The translations under genes were made by a program, and so were the position numbers. The notes under the pieces were generated by a model. The model worked only from the letters and a program-made list of their open reading frames with translations, ran no database searches and had not been told where the DNA came from. From Polyangia bacterium (lineage in GTDB: Bacteria > Myxococcota_A > Polyangia > Polyangiales > Polyangiaceae): a stretch of 14,201 nt of DNA. Below, piece by piece: positions 7,084 to 14,201 of this stretch. How positions within the stretch are numbered: position 1 is the stretch's first letter; every line of letters starts with the position of its first letter. The stretch covers positions 1 through 14,201 of the forward strand of contig JAUILJ010000095.1 of NCBI GenBank assembly GCA_030433055.1, read 5' to 3'.

Positions 7084-10000
7084 TCAGAGCAGCACGATCT
7101 GGCCCTGATGCAAGCGGGCCTTGCTCCGCGCGATCAGCACCTCGACCGCCTGGTCGCACAGCTGGCTCAGCGCCTTGCCCGAGCGACTCAGGCCCATCTC
7201 GAGCGCTGTTTGCTTCGCGAGCTCGTCTCGGGGGAGGCTGATGTCTCGCTGCAGCACAGCGAGCGCCGCGGCTGCCAGCTCGAGTAGCGGCACGTCTGCG
7301 AGCTCCCTGCCGTCGGCGTCGGTCAGTGGGCGATAGCGCGTGAGCTGGTGCAAGGGATCTCCGTGGCGGTAGAGCACGTTGCCCTCGGCTTCCATCGGAG
7401 ACGCCTGCACGACGCGGTCTACCAGGTCATTGACCCGCTGGCTGACTCGAGAGGTCACGCGGCTCTGGGGCCAGGCGCCGAGCAGGCGCTTGGTCAACAG
7501 CTCCACGCTGATAGGTGATTCCGTGTGGATTATACGCGTGATGTCCGCCAGGAGCTCGGCGTCCCGTTGATAGAAGGCGTCCGGGTCCACCTGATGCGTG
7601 CCGAGCTCCGTCACCACATACGCTTCGGACACCGCGCCGAGGCTGGTCGTGGCGCTGAGCTCTCCCGGGGCAGGCAACAGCACGGTAGCGCCCGGAGCCG
7701 CCGCTTCGTCTCCGATCAACGTTGGGGGCGCCTTCGAGACTGGCGAGGGCTCCTCCGCGGGTGGGCCATGTTCCACGGGCGGGCGGTGTTCTTCGGGTGA
7801 CGTACGCAGTGCGTTGATCGCCTCGCTCAAGCGCTCCAGCTCACGCTTGGAGTCGAGCCACCAGTCGCTGCTCCACACCCGAAGCAAGCGCCAGCCCAGG
7901 CGCTCGAGCACGCTGGTTCGGATGCGGTCGCGATCTCGGGCGACCTTGGCCGAGTGATACATCGCGCCATCGCACTCGATGCCCAGCAGATACCGGCCGG
8001 GCACCTCAGCGTCCACGATGGCTAGATCCACACGGTAACCGGCTACGCCGACCTGGGTGTGAACCGTGTGGCCTAACCCCCGCAAACCCAGGCACACCTC
8101 GCGCTCCAGCGGTGAGCCGAAGCGATCCTGGTTGATGTCGACGCGGGCCTCTCCAGTGAGGGCGATGGCACCACGCTCCGCATAGTCGAGGAAGAGCTTG
8201 AGATCTTGGCTGCCCTTGGCGTTGCTGGTGCCAATGTCACCGCCGCCGACGCTCGCGAAGATCTTGAGCTGCTCTCGCGCTCGCGTCACTGCGACGTTGA
8301 GGCGACGCTGCCCGCCGTCCAGATTCAGTGGACCGAAGTTCTGCACGAACTTCCCAGAGGCGTCCTTGCCGTAGCAGACGCTGAACAGGATCACGTCGCG
8401 CTCGTCGCCCTGGACGTTCTCGAGGTTCTTCACGAACACGGGCTCCAGCGTATCCTCGCTGAAATAGCGCTCGATCTGGGGGTGAGCCCGACGTGCGGCC
8501 TCCAGCAGATCCTCCACCAGGATTTGCTGTGGTTGGTTGAAGGTCACCACGCCGAAGCTCTTGTCCTCGCCCTGGCCGAGGCGCTCCACGAGGTGAGCCA
8601 CCAACGCTTCGGCTTCGATACGATTCGTGCGGCTGCCCCCGCGATCGTAGACCCCTGCGATGCGCTCGAAGGACACCCCAATCTGGCTCCTGTCAGCGAC
8701 CGGGCCGGGGAAGGTGAAGAGCGCCGAGTTGTAGTAGCGCGCGTTGCTGAACGCGATCAGGCTCTCGTCGCGGCTGCGGTAGTGCCAGCGCAAGCTGAGT
8801 GACGGCAGTCCCGCAGCTGCGCACTCGTCGAGGATGCTCTCGAGGTCGTCGGGCAGCTCATCGTCGCTGTCGGAGTCGACCTGCTTCTTCATGAAGAAGT
8901 TCGTGGGAGGCATCTGCTTCGAGTCCCCCACGACGACGGCCTGCTTTGCCCGCGCCAGGGCACCGATGGCATCGTGTACCGTGACCTGGGACGCCTCGTC
9001 GAACACCACCAAGTCGAACGCTGGACCGTGGATGTCGAGGTAGCGCGCCACGCTCAGTGGGCTCATCATCACGCAGGGCTTCAGGCGGCGCAGGGCGTTG
9101 GGCGCCTTGTGAAACAACTGGCGAATCGCCAGGTGCCGGCGCTGCTTGCGGATCTCGCGCCGCAGCACACCGCTCTCGGACTCTTCACTGCCAGTGAGCG
9201 CCGGTCGGCGCGCTGACAACGCCGCCGCGACGCGGCCCTGAGAGTCTTCGATCAGCTGTTTGTCAACCGTGCGGAAGCGCGCGATCTTCGCCTCGTGGTC
9301 TCGACCCCGAAAGCTGGACAGCAGCTGGTGGCTGAAGCCATCGTGAGCCAGCCATGCCTCGTAGAAGGCTCGCTCGACGCTGGGCTCGAGGTTCTCGAGC
9401 AGCTCCGCCCCGGCGCCGCTCAGTATTTGTGCCGTGAGCTGGTCGAGGCCCGCTTGATCGAGCTCCACGCGAGCCTGATTGAGCTGGGCGTAGTCTCGCA
9501 GCGTCTGAGGCTCGAGGGCTTGCCAAGCGCGAACGAGCCCCTCCAGTCGACTGAGGTACTGCGGACCTTCCGGGGCGCCGAACACCGCCGCGTCGAAGCC
9601 GAGCTCCCGCGCCAGTTCAGCGCTGAGCTGATGAATTTCTGCCAGTCCACCGTGTAGCTTGGTCTTCTCGCCCTTGAGCCAGTCCCGCTGCCTGGCCCAC
9701 TCGGGGGAGGCGAGCGCCTGCACCAAGCCGTGGCTGTCGTTCAGCGCGCTGAGCCCGAGGCGCGCCAGGCGCTGCCGCAGCTCTCGTGCCAGGTTCTTGG
9801 CGGAGGCGAGCTGCTCGGGGAAGTAGCGCCAGTCCGTCGGGTTTCCACCGAGAAACTCCGGAGCTCGAGTCGGGAAAGCATTGAGTTCGCCCAGATTCGT
9901 GCGGAAACGCTCAGCGCGAGAGACGTCATCGAGCAGCTGGCTGTTCGATGGCAGCGCCGGCAGACGGAGCACGCCCTTCAGCTGTCGGCGTACGCCCCAC

Positions 10001-11880
10001 AGCGCGAAGAAGGCGAACAGGAAGAAGGCCCCCGCCCAGCGTTGCAGGCGCCCGCGCAGATCCGACAGATCCAGGGCGAACAGGCGCTCCATGGCGTAGC
10101 GCGAGCCGAGATACGCCTCGTCGTCGCGGCTCGTGCTGCAGACCAGGGCCAGCTGTTCACTCCGCTCGGCGCGCGCCTCGGAGTTGTCATCGGAGATCAA
10201 ACCGGGGCCCAGATTCGGGCAAGCGATCAGCTGCTCGAAGGCTTGGTCGAGCGCCGTCAAGCCGCTCAAGCTTCCCGGAACTGGCTGGGCCAGCGGGGAG
10301 CAGAGGTACTGCGCGACCTGTTGGGTCTGCTGGAGCACCGCGCCGAGCTGCCGAGCCTGGCTGCGTACTCGCTCGTGGAGCTGAGGGTCCCAGTTGCTCA
10401 GCCGGCTGCCACGCAGCGGGTGCTGCTCCAGCGCCCCGACGCTGTGCACGCGCTCTTTGAAGGTGCGCGTCTTGCCCAGGAGTTGATCGAGGGCGCCACG
10501 GCTCAGGCCAGGGTTGAGCCGATGTTCGATACGCGGCGCCGAGATCACGAGCGAGCGGCGCCCCAGGACCTCGAAGGCGGAGAAGCCCCCATCGCGCTCG
10601 CGGTGTAGCTCAGCGGTGTAACTATTTAGTTCCGTGCGGAGTTGAGCGACCTCGCTGGCCAGAGCCTGGCTCTGCTCCGCGTTCGACTGGTCGCTCTCGG
10701 CTTCGAAGGCATCCGCCAGTTGCTTGATGACTTGCGCCTTGCCCGCCTTGTGAGAGTGCAGCTCCAGGCAGAAGCGCCCCAGCCCCACGTCGCTGAGGCG
10801 CCGCTGCACGACGTCGAGCGCCGCGCGCTTCTCTGAGACGAAGAGCACTGTCTTCTGATTGTTAAGGAAGTGCGCGATCAGGTTCGTGATGGTCTGCGAC
10901 TTGCCGGTACCTGGCGGACCCTCGAGCACGAAGGAGCGCCCGCGGTGCGCCGCTGCGAGCGCAGCCATTTGGCTCGAGTCCGCGTCGTATACACAGGTCA
11001 AGTCGAGTGGCGCGAAGTCGCGATCGAGGTGCTCTGCCAGGGGCAGGTCGCTCTCGTTGCCCTGGCCCCCGAGAGGCTGGCCACTTGCGAGCGCGGCGAC
11101 CAACGGCGAGGCGAGGAGCTGATCAGTGTGCGCGTCGAGGTCGCGCCACATGAGGAACTTGGTGAAGAAGAAGTGGGTGAGGTAGACGGTGTGATCGATG
11201 TGGGCACCCGGCAACTGGCCGAGCGCCCCCTGGAGTGGTGCCAGGATCTGGTCGATGCGCAGCCCTTGCTCGTCGCTCGGTAGCTCTCCCGCCAGGCCTG
11301 GGAGCTCGATGCCAAAGTCGCGTCGCAGCTTCTCGAGCAGCGTGATGTTGAACACCGGGTCGTCGTCGGAGGCGCTCAGCTTGAAGCCGCTGGTCAGGCC
11401 CTTGCGCTTGAGCTCGACTGGCACGAGCACCAGCGGGGCCCGGCGCATGCGATCACTGCCCGGTGCCTCGGGGAAAAGCAAGCTGCCTAGGCCGATGAAC
11501 AGGGTGTTCAGGCCCAGCTCTTCTTGGCTGAGGCGCGCGTCCCTGGCGAGCAGCAGCAGGCGACGCTCGAGCTCACTCTGGTCTTGCTCGCTGTACAGCT
11601 TGCGCTGGGCCAGCCCGCTTACGATCGGATCGGGTTCGGGTGCGCTCTGGCCCAGCTCGCCGGCTGGTGCAACGCGCCTCGGCGGGAGCTCTGCGACGCT
11701 GCTCAGGCTCACTTGCTTGCCGTCGCTCAGCACGTCGAGCAGGGCCGGCAGTCCCGGCGACCGAAGCTCCAGCGCGCGTCGCCCTCCATCGCGCGGGCTC
11801 TTGAAATTGAGCAACGCATTGCGATAGCTCAGATCGAGCAGCTCTTGTTTCCAGTGATCGAGGCGGCGCGCAGCGTCCAT
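7084..11880 (-). CDS. DUF4011-helicase-Vsr-like nuclease-DUF3320 protein (Hhe-like)
   Basis: Encodes 1598 residues. DUF4011 lies at the N-terminus (HWKQELLDLSYRNALLNF, 9-26). The SF1 (UPF1-like) helicase has Walker A GPPGTGKS (321-328), motif II VVFDEASQ (Asp961-Glu962), VVVGDSKQMPP, WHYRSRDESLIAFSN, NVQGDERDVI and RLNVAVTRARE near 1190-1202. The long insert between motifs I and II is typical. A PD-(D/E)xK nuclease of the Vsr/MTES_1575 type follows (about 1252-1355) with VDLAIV (Asp1285), IECDG (Glu1302, Asp1304) and RLGWRLLRVWS. After a Pro-rich linker comes DUF3320 (about 1437-1487) and a helical C-terminus. All catalytic motifs look intact. The order matches what I recall of the single-gene Hhe anti-phage system; a housekeeping DNA-processing role is also possible. 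ATG 11880 has GAGG eight bases upstream; a GTG at 11898 is the alternative. The gene is alone on its strand. Confidence 0.9.
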   Translation of the reverse strand: MDAARRLDHWKQELLDLSYRNALLNFKSPRDGGRRALELRSPGLPALLDVLSDGKQVSLSSVAELPPRRVAPAGELGQSAPEPDPIVSGLAQRKLYSEQDQSELERRLLLLARDARLSQEELGLNTLFIGLGSLLFPEAPGSDRMRRAPLVLVPVELKRKGLTSGFKLSASDDDPVFNITLLEKLRRDFGIELPGLAGELPSDEQGLRIDQILAPLQGALGQLPGAHIDHTVYLTHFFFTKFLMWRDLDAHTDQLLASPLVAALASGQPLGGQGNESDLPLAEHLDRDFAPLDLTCVYDADSSQMAALAAAHRGRSFVLEGPPGTGKSQTITNLIAHFLNNQKTVLFVSEKRAALDVVQRRLSDVGLGRFCLELHSHKAGKAQVIKQLADAFEAESDQSNAEQSQALASEVAQLRTELNSYTAELHRERDGGFSAFEVLGRRSLVISAPRIEHRLNPGLSRGALDQLLGKTRTFKERVHSVGALEQHPLRGSRLSNWDPQLHERVRSQARQLGAVLQQTQQVAQYLCSPLAQPVPGSLSGLTALDQAFEQLIACPNLGPGLISDDNSEARAERSEQLALVCSTSRDDEAYLGSRYAMERLFALDLSDLRGRLQRWAGAFFLFAFFALWGVRRQLKGVLRLPALPSNSQLLDDVSRAERFRTNLGELNAFPTRAPEFLGGNPTDWRYFPEQLASAKNLARELRQRLARLGLSALNDSHGLVQALASPEWARQRDWLKGEKTKLHGGLAEIHQLSAELARELGFDAAVFGAPEGPQYLSRLEGLVRAWQALEPQTLRDYAQLNQARVELDQAGLDQLTAQILSGAGAELLENLEPSVERAFYEAWLAHDGFSHQLLSSFRGRDHEAKIARFRTVDKQLIEDSQGRVAAALSARRPALTGSEESESGVLRREIRKQRRHLAIRQLFHKAPNALRRLKPCVMMSPLSVARYLDIHGPAFDLVVFDEASQVTVHDAIGALARAKQAVVVGDSKQMPPTNFFMKKQVDSDSDDELPDDLESILDECAAAGLPSLSLRWHYRSRDESLIAFSNARYYNSALFTFPGPVADRSQIGVSFERIAGVYDRGGSRTNRIEAEALVAHLVERLGQGEDKSFGVVTFNQPQQILVEDLLEAARRAHPQIERYFSEDTLEPVFVKNLENVQGDERDVILFSVCYGKDASGKFVQNFGPLNLDGGQRRLNVAVTRAREQLKIFASVGGGDIGTSNAKGSQDLKLFLDYAERGAIALTGEARVDINQDRFGSPLEREVCLGLRGLGHTVHTQVGVAGYRVDLAIVDAEVPGRYLLGIECDGAMYHSAKVARDRDRIRTSVLERLGWRLLRVWSSDWWLDSKRELERLSEAINALRTSPEEHRPPVEHGPPAEEPSPVSKAPPTLIGDEAAAPGATVLLPAPGELSATTSLGAVSEAYVVTELGTHQVDPDAFYQRDAELLADITRIIHTESPISVELLTKRLLGAWPQSRVTSRVSQRVNDLVDRVVQASPMEAEGNVLYRHGDPLHQLTRYRPLTDADGRELADVPLLELAAAALAVLQRDISLPRDELAKQTALEMGLSRSGKALSQLCDQAVEVLIARSKARLHQGQIVLL

Positions 11881-11888
11881 GGCTCGGG

Positions 11889-11892
11889 CCTC
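11889..11892 (-). promoter_or_regulatory. Shine-Dalgarno for the helicase-nuclease gene
   Basis: GAGG on the minus strand, eight bases before ATG 11880. It favours this start over the GTG at 11898, which would lie upstream of the GAGG. Confidence 0.6.
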
Positions 11893-11942
11893 AGGCACTA
11901 GCGTGATCCCGCCTGCTCTGGCAATCGTCTGCGACGCGCTCG

Positions 11943-12129
11943 ATGGACGAGCGCCAGTTTCAGCGGGAAAGCCTTGCCTCTCGCCGCATGCTGCTCGCAG
12001 GCTCGTCCCCAGTGACCCTCGATTCGAGCCGGATCGCCCCTCCGGGGCGCCCTGGGTGGGTGCCCGCCGTCGCCGCGCTCGCAGCGCTGGTGCTGGTGAT
12101 CCTGGTGGTCACGCGCGTGCTCGGCCCCG
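11943..12129 (+). pseudogene. Out-of-frame N-terminal segment of the YndJ-like gene (candidate)
   Basis: A frame opening at ATG 11943 encodes a polar stretch and then a clear transmembrane helix, VPAVAALAALVLVILVVT (residues 40-57, 12060-12113), with almost every codon ending in G or C. After about 12126 this frame turns into Arg-rich, low-quality sequence, while the next frame (+1) takes over with membrane-protein composition and good codon use. The simplest reading is that this is the first helix of the following YndJ-like protein, separated by a one-base frameshift. It could also be a separate small membrane protein overlapping the next gene. Confidence 0.45.
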
Positions 12130-12966
12130 GTGGCTTTCGCCGTCGCTTGGGGAATGTGGATCGCCGTGCCTCTTGGCTTGGAGCTCTCACCGCTCGAGCC
12201 TCGACACCACAAGCGCCTGCTCCTCGCCTGGCTCCCCAGCGCGAGCATCGGCCTGTTGAGTTTCTTTGGGGAAATTGGATCAGGCTGGGGTTTGGGGGGA
12301 GGCGTGCTGTACCTGGCGTTCTGCGCCTGCGTCGCTCTCGGGGGCCTGCAGCACCTGCTCGGCGCCAAACGTGACGCCGCTTCCGCGTGCGCCTGTCTGG
12401 GACTCCTGGTGTTGCCGGTCGCCGGGGCCTGGCACCTCGCGGAGCGCATGGGCTGGACGGTGCTGGGCTTCTCCGGGCTCTGGGCAGGGCTCACGGCCGC
12501 GCACTTTCATTTCGCTGGCTTCGCCACGCCGGTGTTGCTGGGGCTGGGGCTGGGGCGCGCAGCGCGAGCAGGGGCTGAACGAACCCGGTTGTGGATCGAA
12601 GTGGGGCTGCTCGTGGCTGGAGTGCCATGCGTTGCCTTGGGGATCACATTTTCCCCGGCTCTTGCGCTGTTCGGTACGGTATGCATGGCGTTGCCCATTT
12701 GGAGCTACGGGATCCGCACGTTGCGCGAGGTGGGTCAGGGGCGCCTGGCGCTGCCAGGGGCGCTCCTGGGGCTCAGCGCCCTGGTGCCCTTCGTCACGCT
12801 GAGCCTGGCGCTGGTCTGGTCGCTCTCGGTGGTCTTGAAGGTCACCTGGCTGGACCTCGACCAGATGATTCGCTACCACGGGTTGCTGAATGCCTTGGGC
12901 TTCATTTCCCTGGGGTTTTTTGCGGAGCGGCTCGCGCTCTGGCGTCGCCGCGGCACCGATGCTTGA
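12130..12966 (+). CDS. YndJ-like integral membrane protein, probably 5'-truncated by frameshift
   Basis: Encodes 278 residues from GTG 12130. The sequence is almost entirely hydrophobic, with about seven or eight transmembrane helices. Two features resemble the YndJ family: AHFHFAGF (124-131) and IRYHGLLNALGF (247-258). The N-terminal WIAVPLGLEL (10-19) fits the family's early helix. The molecular function of YndJ-type proteins is unknown to me; the His-containing AHFHFAGF might bind a metal or cofactor (inference). The frame upstream is closed by a TGA at 12097-12099, so only a GTG at 12130 or an ATG at 12154 can start it. No good ribosome site is visible, and a helix-coding segment sits just upstream in another frame. 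It is divergent from the helicase gene; the lipoprotein gene follows 77 bases downstream. Confidence 0.72.
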   Translation: MAFAVAWGMWIAVPLGLELSPLEPRHHKRLLLAWLPSASIGLLSFFGEIGSGWGLGGGVLYLAFCACVALGGLQHLLGAKRDAASACACLGLLVLPVAGAWHLAERMGWTVLGFSGLWAGLTAAHFHFAGFATPVLLGLGLGRAARAGAERTRLWIEVGLLVAGVPCVALGITFSPALALFGTVCMALPIWSYGIRTLREVGQGRLALPGALLGLSALVPFVTLSLALVWSLSVVLKVTWLDLDQMIRYHGLLNALGFISLGFFAERLALWRRRGTDA

Positions 12967-13029
12967 GGGTGCTCCGGGCGCTGCCTGCGTGCGCCTCCGC
13001 GGCGCTGGCTCTGGGCGCTGGCGTTCCGC

Positions 13030-13035
13030 TATGCT
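13030..13035 (+). promoter_or_regulatory. Possible -10 element of a leaderless promoter
   Basis: TATGCT ends eight bases before the ATG at 13044. A transcript starting about this far downstream of a -10 box would have almost no leader, and no strong Shine-Dalgarno sequence is present before this ATG. No clear -35 element is visible at the expected place, so the call is tentative. Confidence 0.35.
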
Positions 13036-13043
13036 GAGCCACG

Positions 13044-14144
13044 ATGGGGCGAGCTGGAGGTTCGGTTTGGCGGGCGTGTGCCGGGGCGGTAGGTGTGCTC
13101 CTGCTCGCCGGTTGTGCCGACCGCTTGGGAGACGAGCGGCTGACGACCGCACTCAGCGGTGAGACTCGGGAGCGCTGCATCATCGAACCGCCCGCGCCGG
13201 CAGCTGCGTTTGGCGGCGGCTTTACGCTGGGCTTCTCTGCGGGCCCGATGTGGGTCTTTCCCGGCGCCTCCGACGCCCAGGGTCAGCCCGTCGGAACCAT
13301 CGCCGCCCGGCTCAGCCCGGCGGACACCGCGTGCGGCTACACCTTCGACTACCTGACGACCCCGGGAGGCGAGCTGCTCGCGCTGTTCCTCCCCGAGGTC
13401 GATGAGCTAGACCCGGGGCGAGGGCAGCTGGTGCTCTCCCCGATTTCCGGTCTCGTCACTGAGTGGCAAGGTGCCGAGCGCGCGCTGGTCTTCTACCGCA
13501 AGGAGTTCGTGCGCGGCTTCTTCGACGTGGATGTGGTGGGGGTAGGGGTCGCGCTGCTGGACCCCGATGGCAGCGTGACCAGGCTCGAGCCCAATCATTA
13601 CCCCGAGGAACCGAATTTGACGTGGCTGGAACCTCAGCTCTGGGGCCGCTCGGCGCTGCTCGGCAAGGACGGGCTCATCTACGGCTACCGCTGTGTCAAT
13701 GAAGGACCCTTCGACGATACCTGTCGCGTCGGTCGTGTAGTGCCCGACAAGGTCGCCGAGCCCGATGCCTGGGAGTACCGGGGGGCGTTCGAGTGGGTGA
13801 GCGACCCCCGCGAGTCTGCGGCATTGCTCGCAGGCATGGGAGAGCTGAGCGTAGCCTACAATTCTCACGTGGGAAGGTACGTGTTCGCGTTCCCTCCGGT
13901 GCTCTCCAACGAAGTGCAGGGGAAGATCGGCGCGTCCCCGAGCGACGTGAACACGCTCACCCACCAGGTGTTTCAGGGCGTGCCCGACGCGCTGCTCGGG
14001 ATTCGCGACGTAGCGCAGCACCCGAGTCTGTCGCGAGATGGAGACAGGGAGCTTTGGTTCAGCTACTCCAGCAACCCCGATCAGGAGGGCGCGAACCCCC
14101 CGCGGCCTGGCGTGCGTCTGGTCAGCCACAGGCTGGAGCTGTGA
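13044..14144 (+). CDS. Lipoprotein with DUF4185-like beta-propeller features
   Basis: Encodes 366 residues. Residues 1-24 form a lipoprotein signal: basic start, hydrophobic core GAVGVLLLAGC and lipobox LAGC with Cys24 as the lipidated residue. The mature protein is rich in strands and aromatic turns. The stretch WGRSALLGKDGLIYGYRC, the later CRVGRVV and WEYRGAFEW, and YNSHVGRYVFAF resemble the repeated blade pattern of DUF4185 proteins, which belong with five-bladed beta-propeller glycosidase-like folds. I see no catalytic residues I can name, so enzymatic activity is not claimed. It probably sits in the outer or inner membrane facing the periplasm or cell surface. It lies 77 bases after the YndJ-like gene and probably has its own promoter. 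The lipoprotein call is strong; the fold call is moderate. Confidence 0.75.
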   Translation: MGRAGGSVWRACAGAVGVLLLAGCADRLGDERLTTALSGETRERCIIEPPAPAAAFGGGFTLGFSAGPMWVFPGASDAQGQPVGTIAARLSPADTACGYTFDYLTTPGGELLALFLPEVDELDPGRGQLVLSPISGLVTEWQGAERALVFYRKEFVRGFFDVDVVGVGVALLDPDGSVTRLEPNHYPEEPNLTWLEPQLWGRSALLGKDGLIYGYRCVNEGPFDDTCRVGRVVPDKVAEPDAWEYRGAFEWVSDPRESAALLAGMGELSVAYNSHVGRYVFAFPPVLSNEVQGKIGASPSDVNTLTHQVFQGVPDALLGIRDVAQHPSLSRDGDRELWFSYSSNPDQEGANPPRPGVRLVSHRLEL

Positions 14145-14201
14145 GGTCTCGAGCCGTGAAATCTGTAGCTCGCCGGTGCGCTAAACTCTCGGCGTCTACC
14201 G
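14145..14201. other. Right edge, possible promoter of the next gene
   Basis: These 57 bases contain a -10-like TAAACT (14172-14177) in the context GCGCTAAACTCTCGG, similar to CCGCTATGCTGAGCC before the lipoprotein. A GTG at 14156 opens a frame that runs to the window edge, but nothing shows that it is real. The next gene, if any, lies outside. Confidence 0.25.

Noticed and set aside
8206..10608. Several plus-strand open frames inside the helicase gene (8206-8802, 9730-10608)
   Set aside because: The helicase motifs on the minus strand are unmistakable. These frames have antisense composition and no recognisable domain.
11918..11932. Sigma-54-like sequence TGGCAATCGTCTGC upstream of the YndJ-like region
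   Set aside because: The GG-to-GC spacing is one base short of the required distance, and spacing is strict for this promoter class.
12280..13152. Minus-strand open frame across the YndJ-like gene
   Set aside because: Gln/Arg/Pro-rich sequence without motifs, opposite a membrane protein with the AHFHFAGF and HGLLNALGF motifs.

Overview
The window is GC-rich (roughly two thirds G+C) with strong G/C preference at third codon positions. It carries a cytoplasmic-to-membrane Ser/Thr kinase, a paired DUF1592/DUF1552 secreted-protein operon and several lipoproteins. This combination points to a myxobacterium or other member of the Myxococcota (Polyangia/Sorangiineae-like). That placement is inference from gene content, not from a marker gene. 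I see no tRNA, rRNA, CRISPR array, insertion sequence or integration site, so this looks like ordinary chromosome rather than a mobile island.

Layout, left to right. (1) Bases 1-186 hold the C-terminal end of a YfcC-type membrane antiporter. (2) A small zinc-ribbon protein on the minus strand (117-476) converges on it with a 70-base antisense overlap. (3) Divergent from the zinc-ribbon gene is a Ser/Thr protein kinase (662-2263) with one transmembrane helix and a Cys-containing C-terminal domain. (4) A minus-strand operon (5475 down to 2303) encodes a DUF1592-type protein with a CxxCH motif and then a Tat-exported DUF1552 protein; the two genes overlap as ATGA. (5) A 494-base intergenic region (5476-5969) follows. 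(6) A TrmA/RlmD-family RNA m5U methyltransferase lies at 5970-7067 on the plus strand. (7) A very large minus-strand helicase-nuclease (7084-11880) has DUF4011, an SF1 helicase, a Vsr/MTES_1575-like nuclease and DUF3320. (8) A divergent YndJ-like membrane protein (12130-12966) probably lost its first transmembrane segment to a frameshift. (9) A lipoprotein with DUF4185-like beta-propeller features lies at 13044-14144.

Functional themes. The kinase and zinc-ribbon protein share a divergent control region and may belong to one signalling unit. The DUF1592/DUF1552 pair is clearly co-translated and exported. The helicase-nuclease has the architecture recalled for the single-gene Hhe anti-phage system, and is the most plausible defence element here. 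It stands alone, without recognisable defence neighbours. The remaining genes look independent of one another. I did not find convincing evidence of a new multi-gene system. The best leads are the helicase-nuclease, the broken YndJ-like reading frame, and an Asp-to-Asn change in a normally conserved motif of the RNA methyltransferase.
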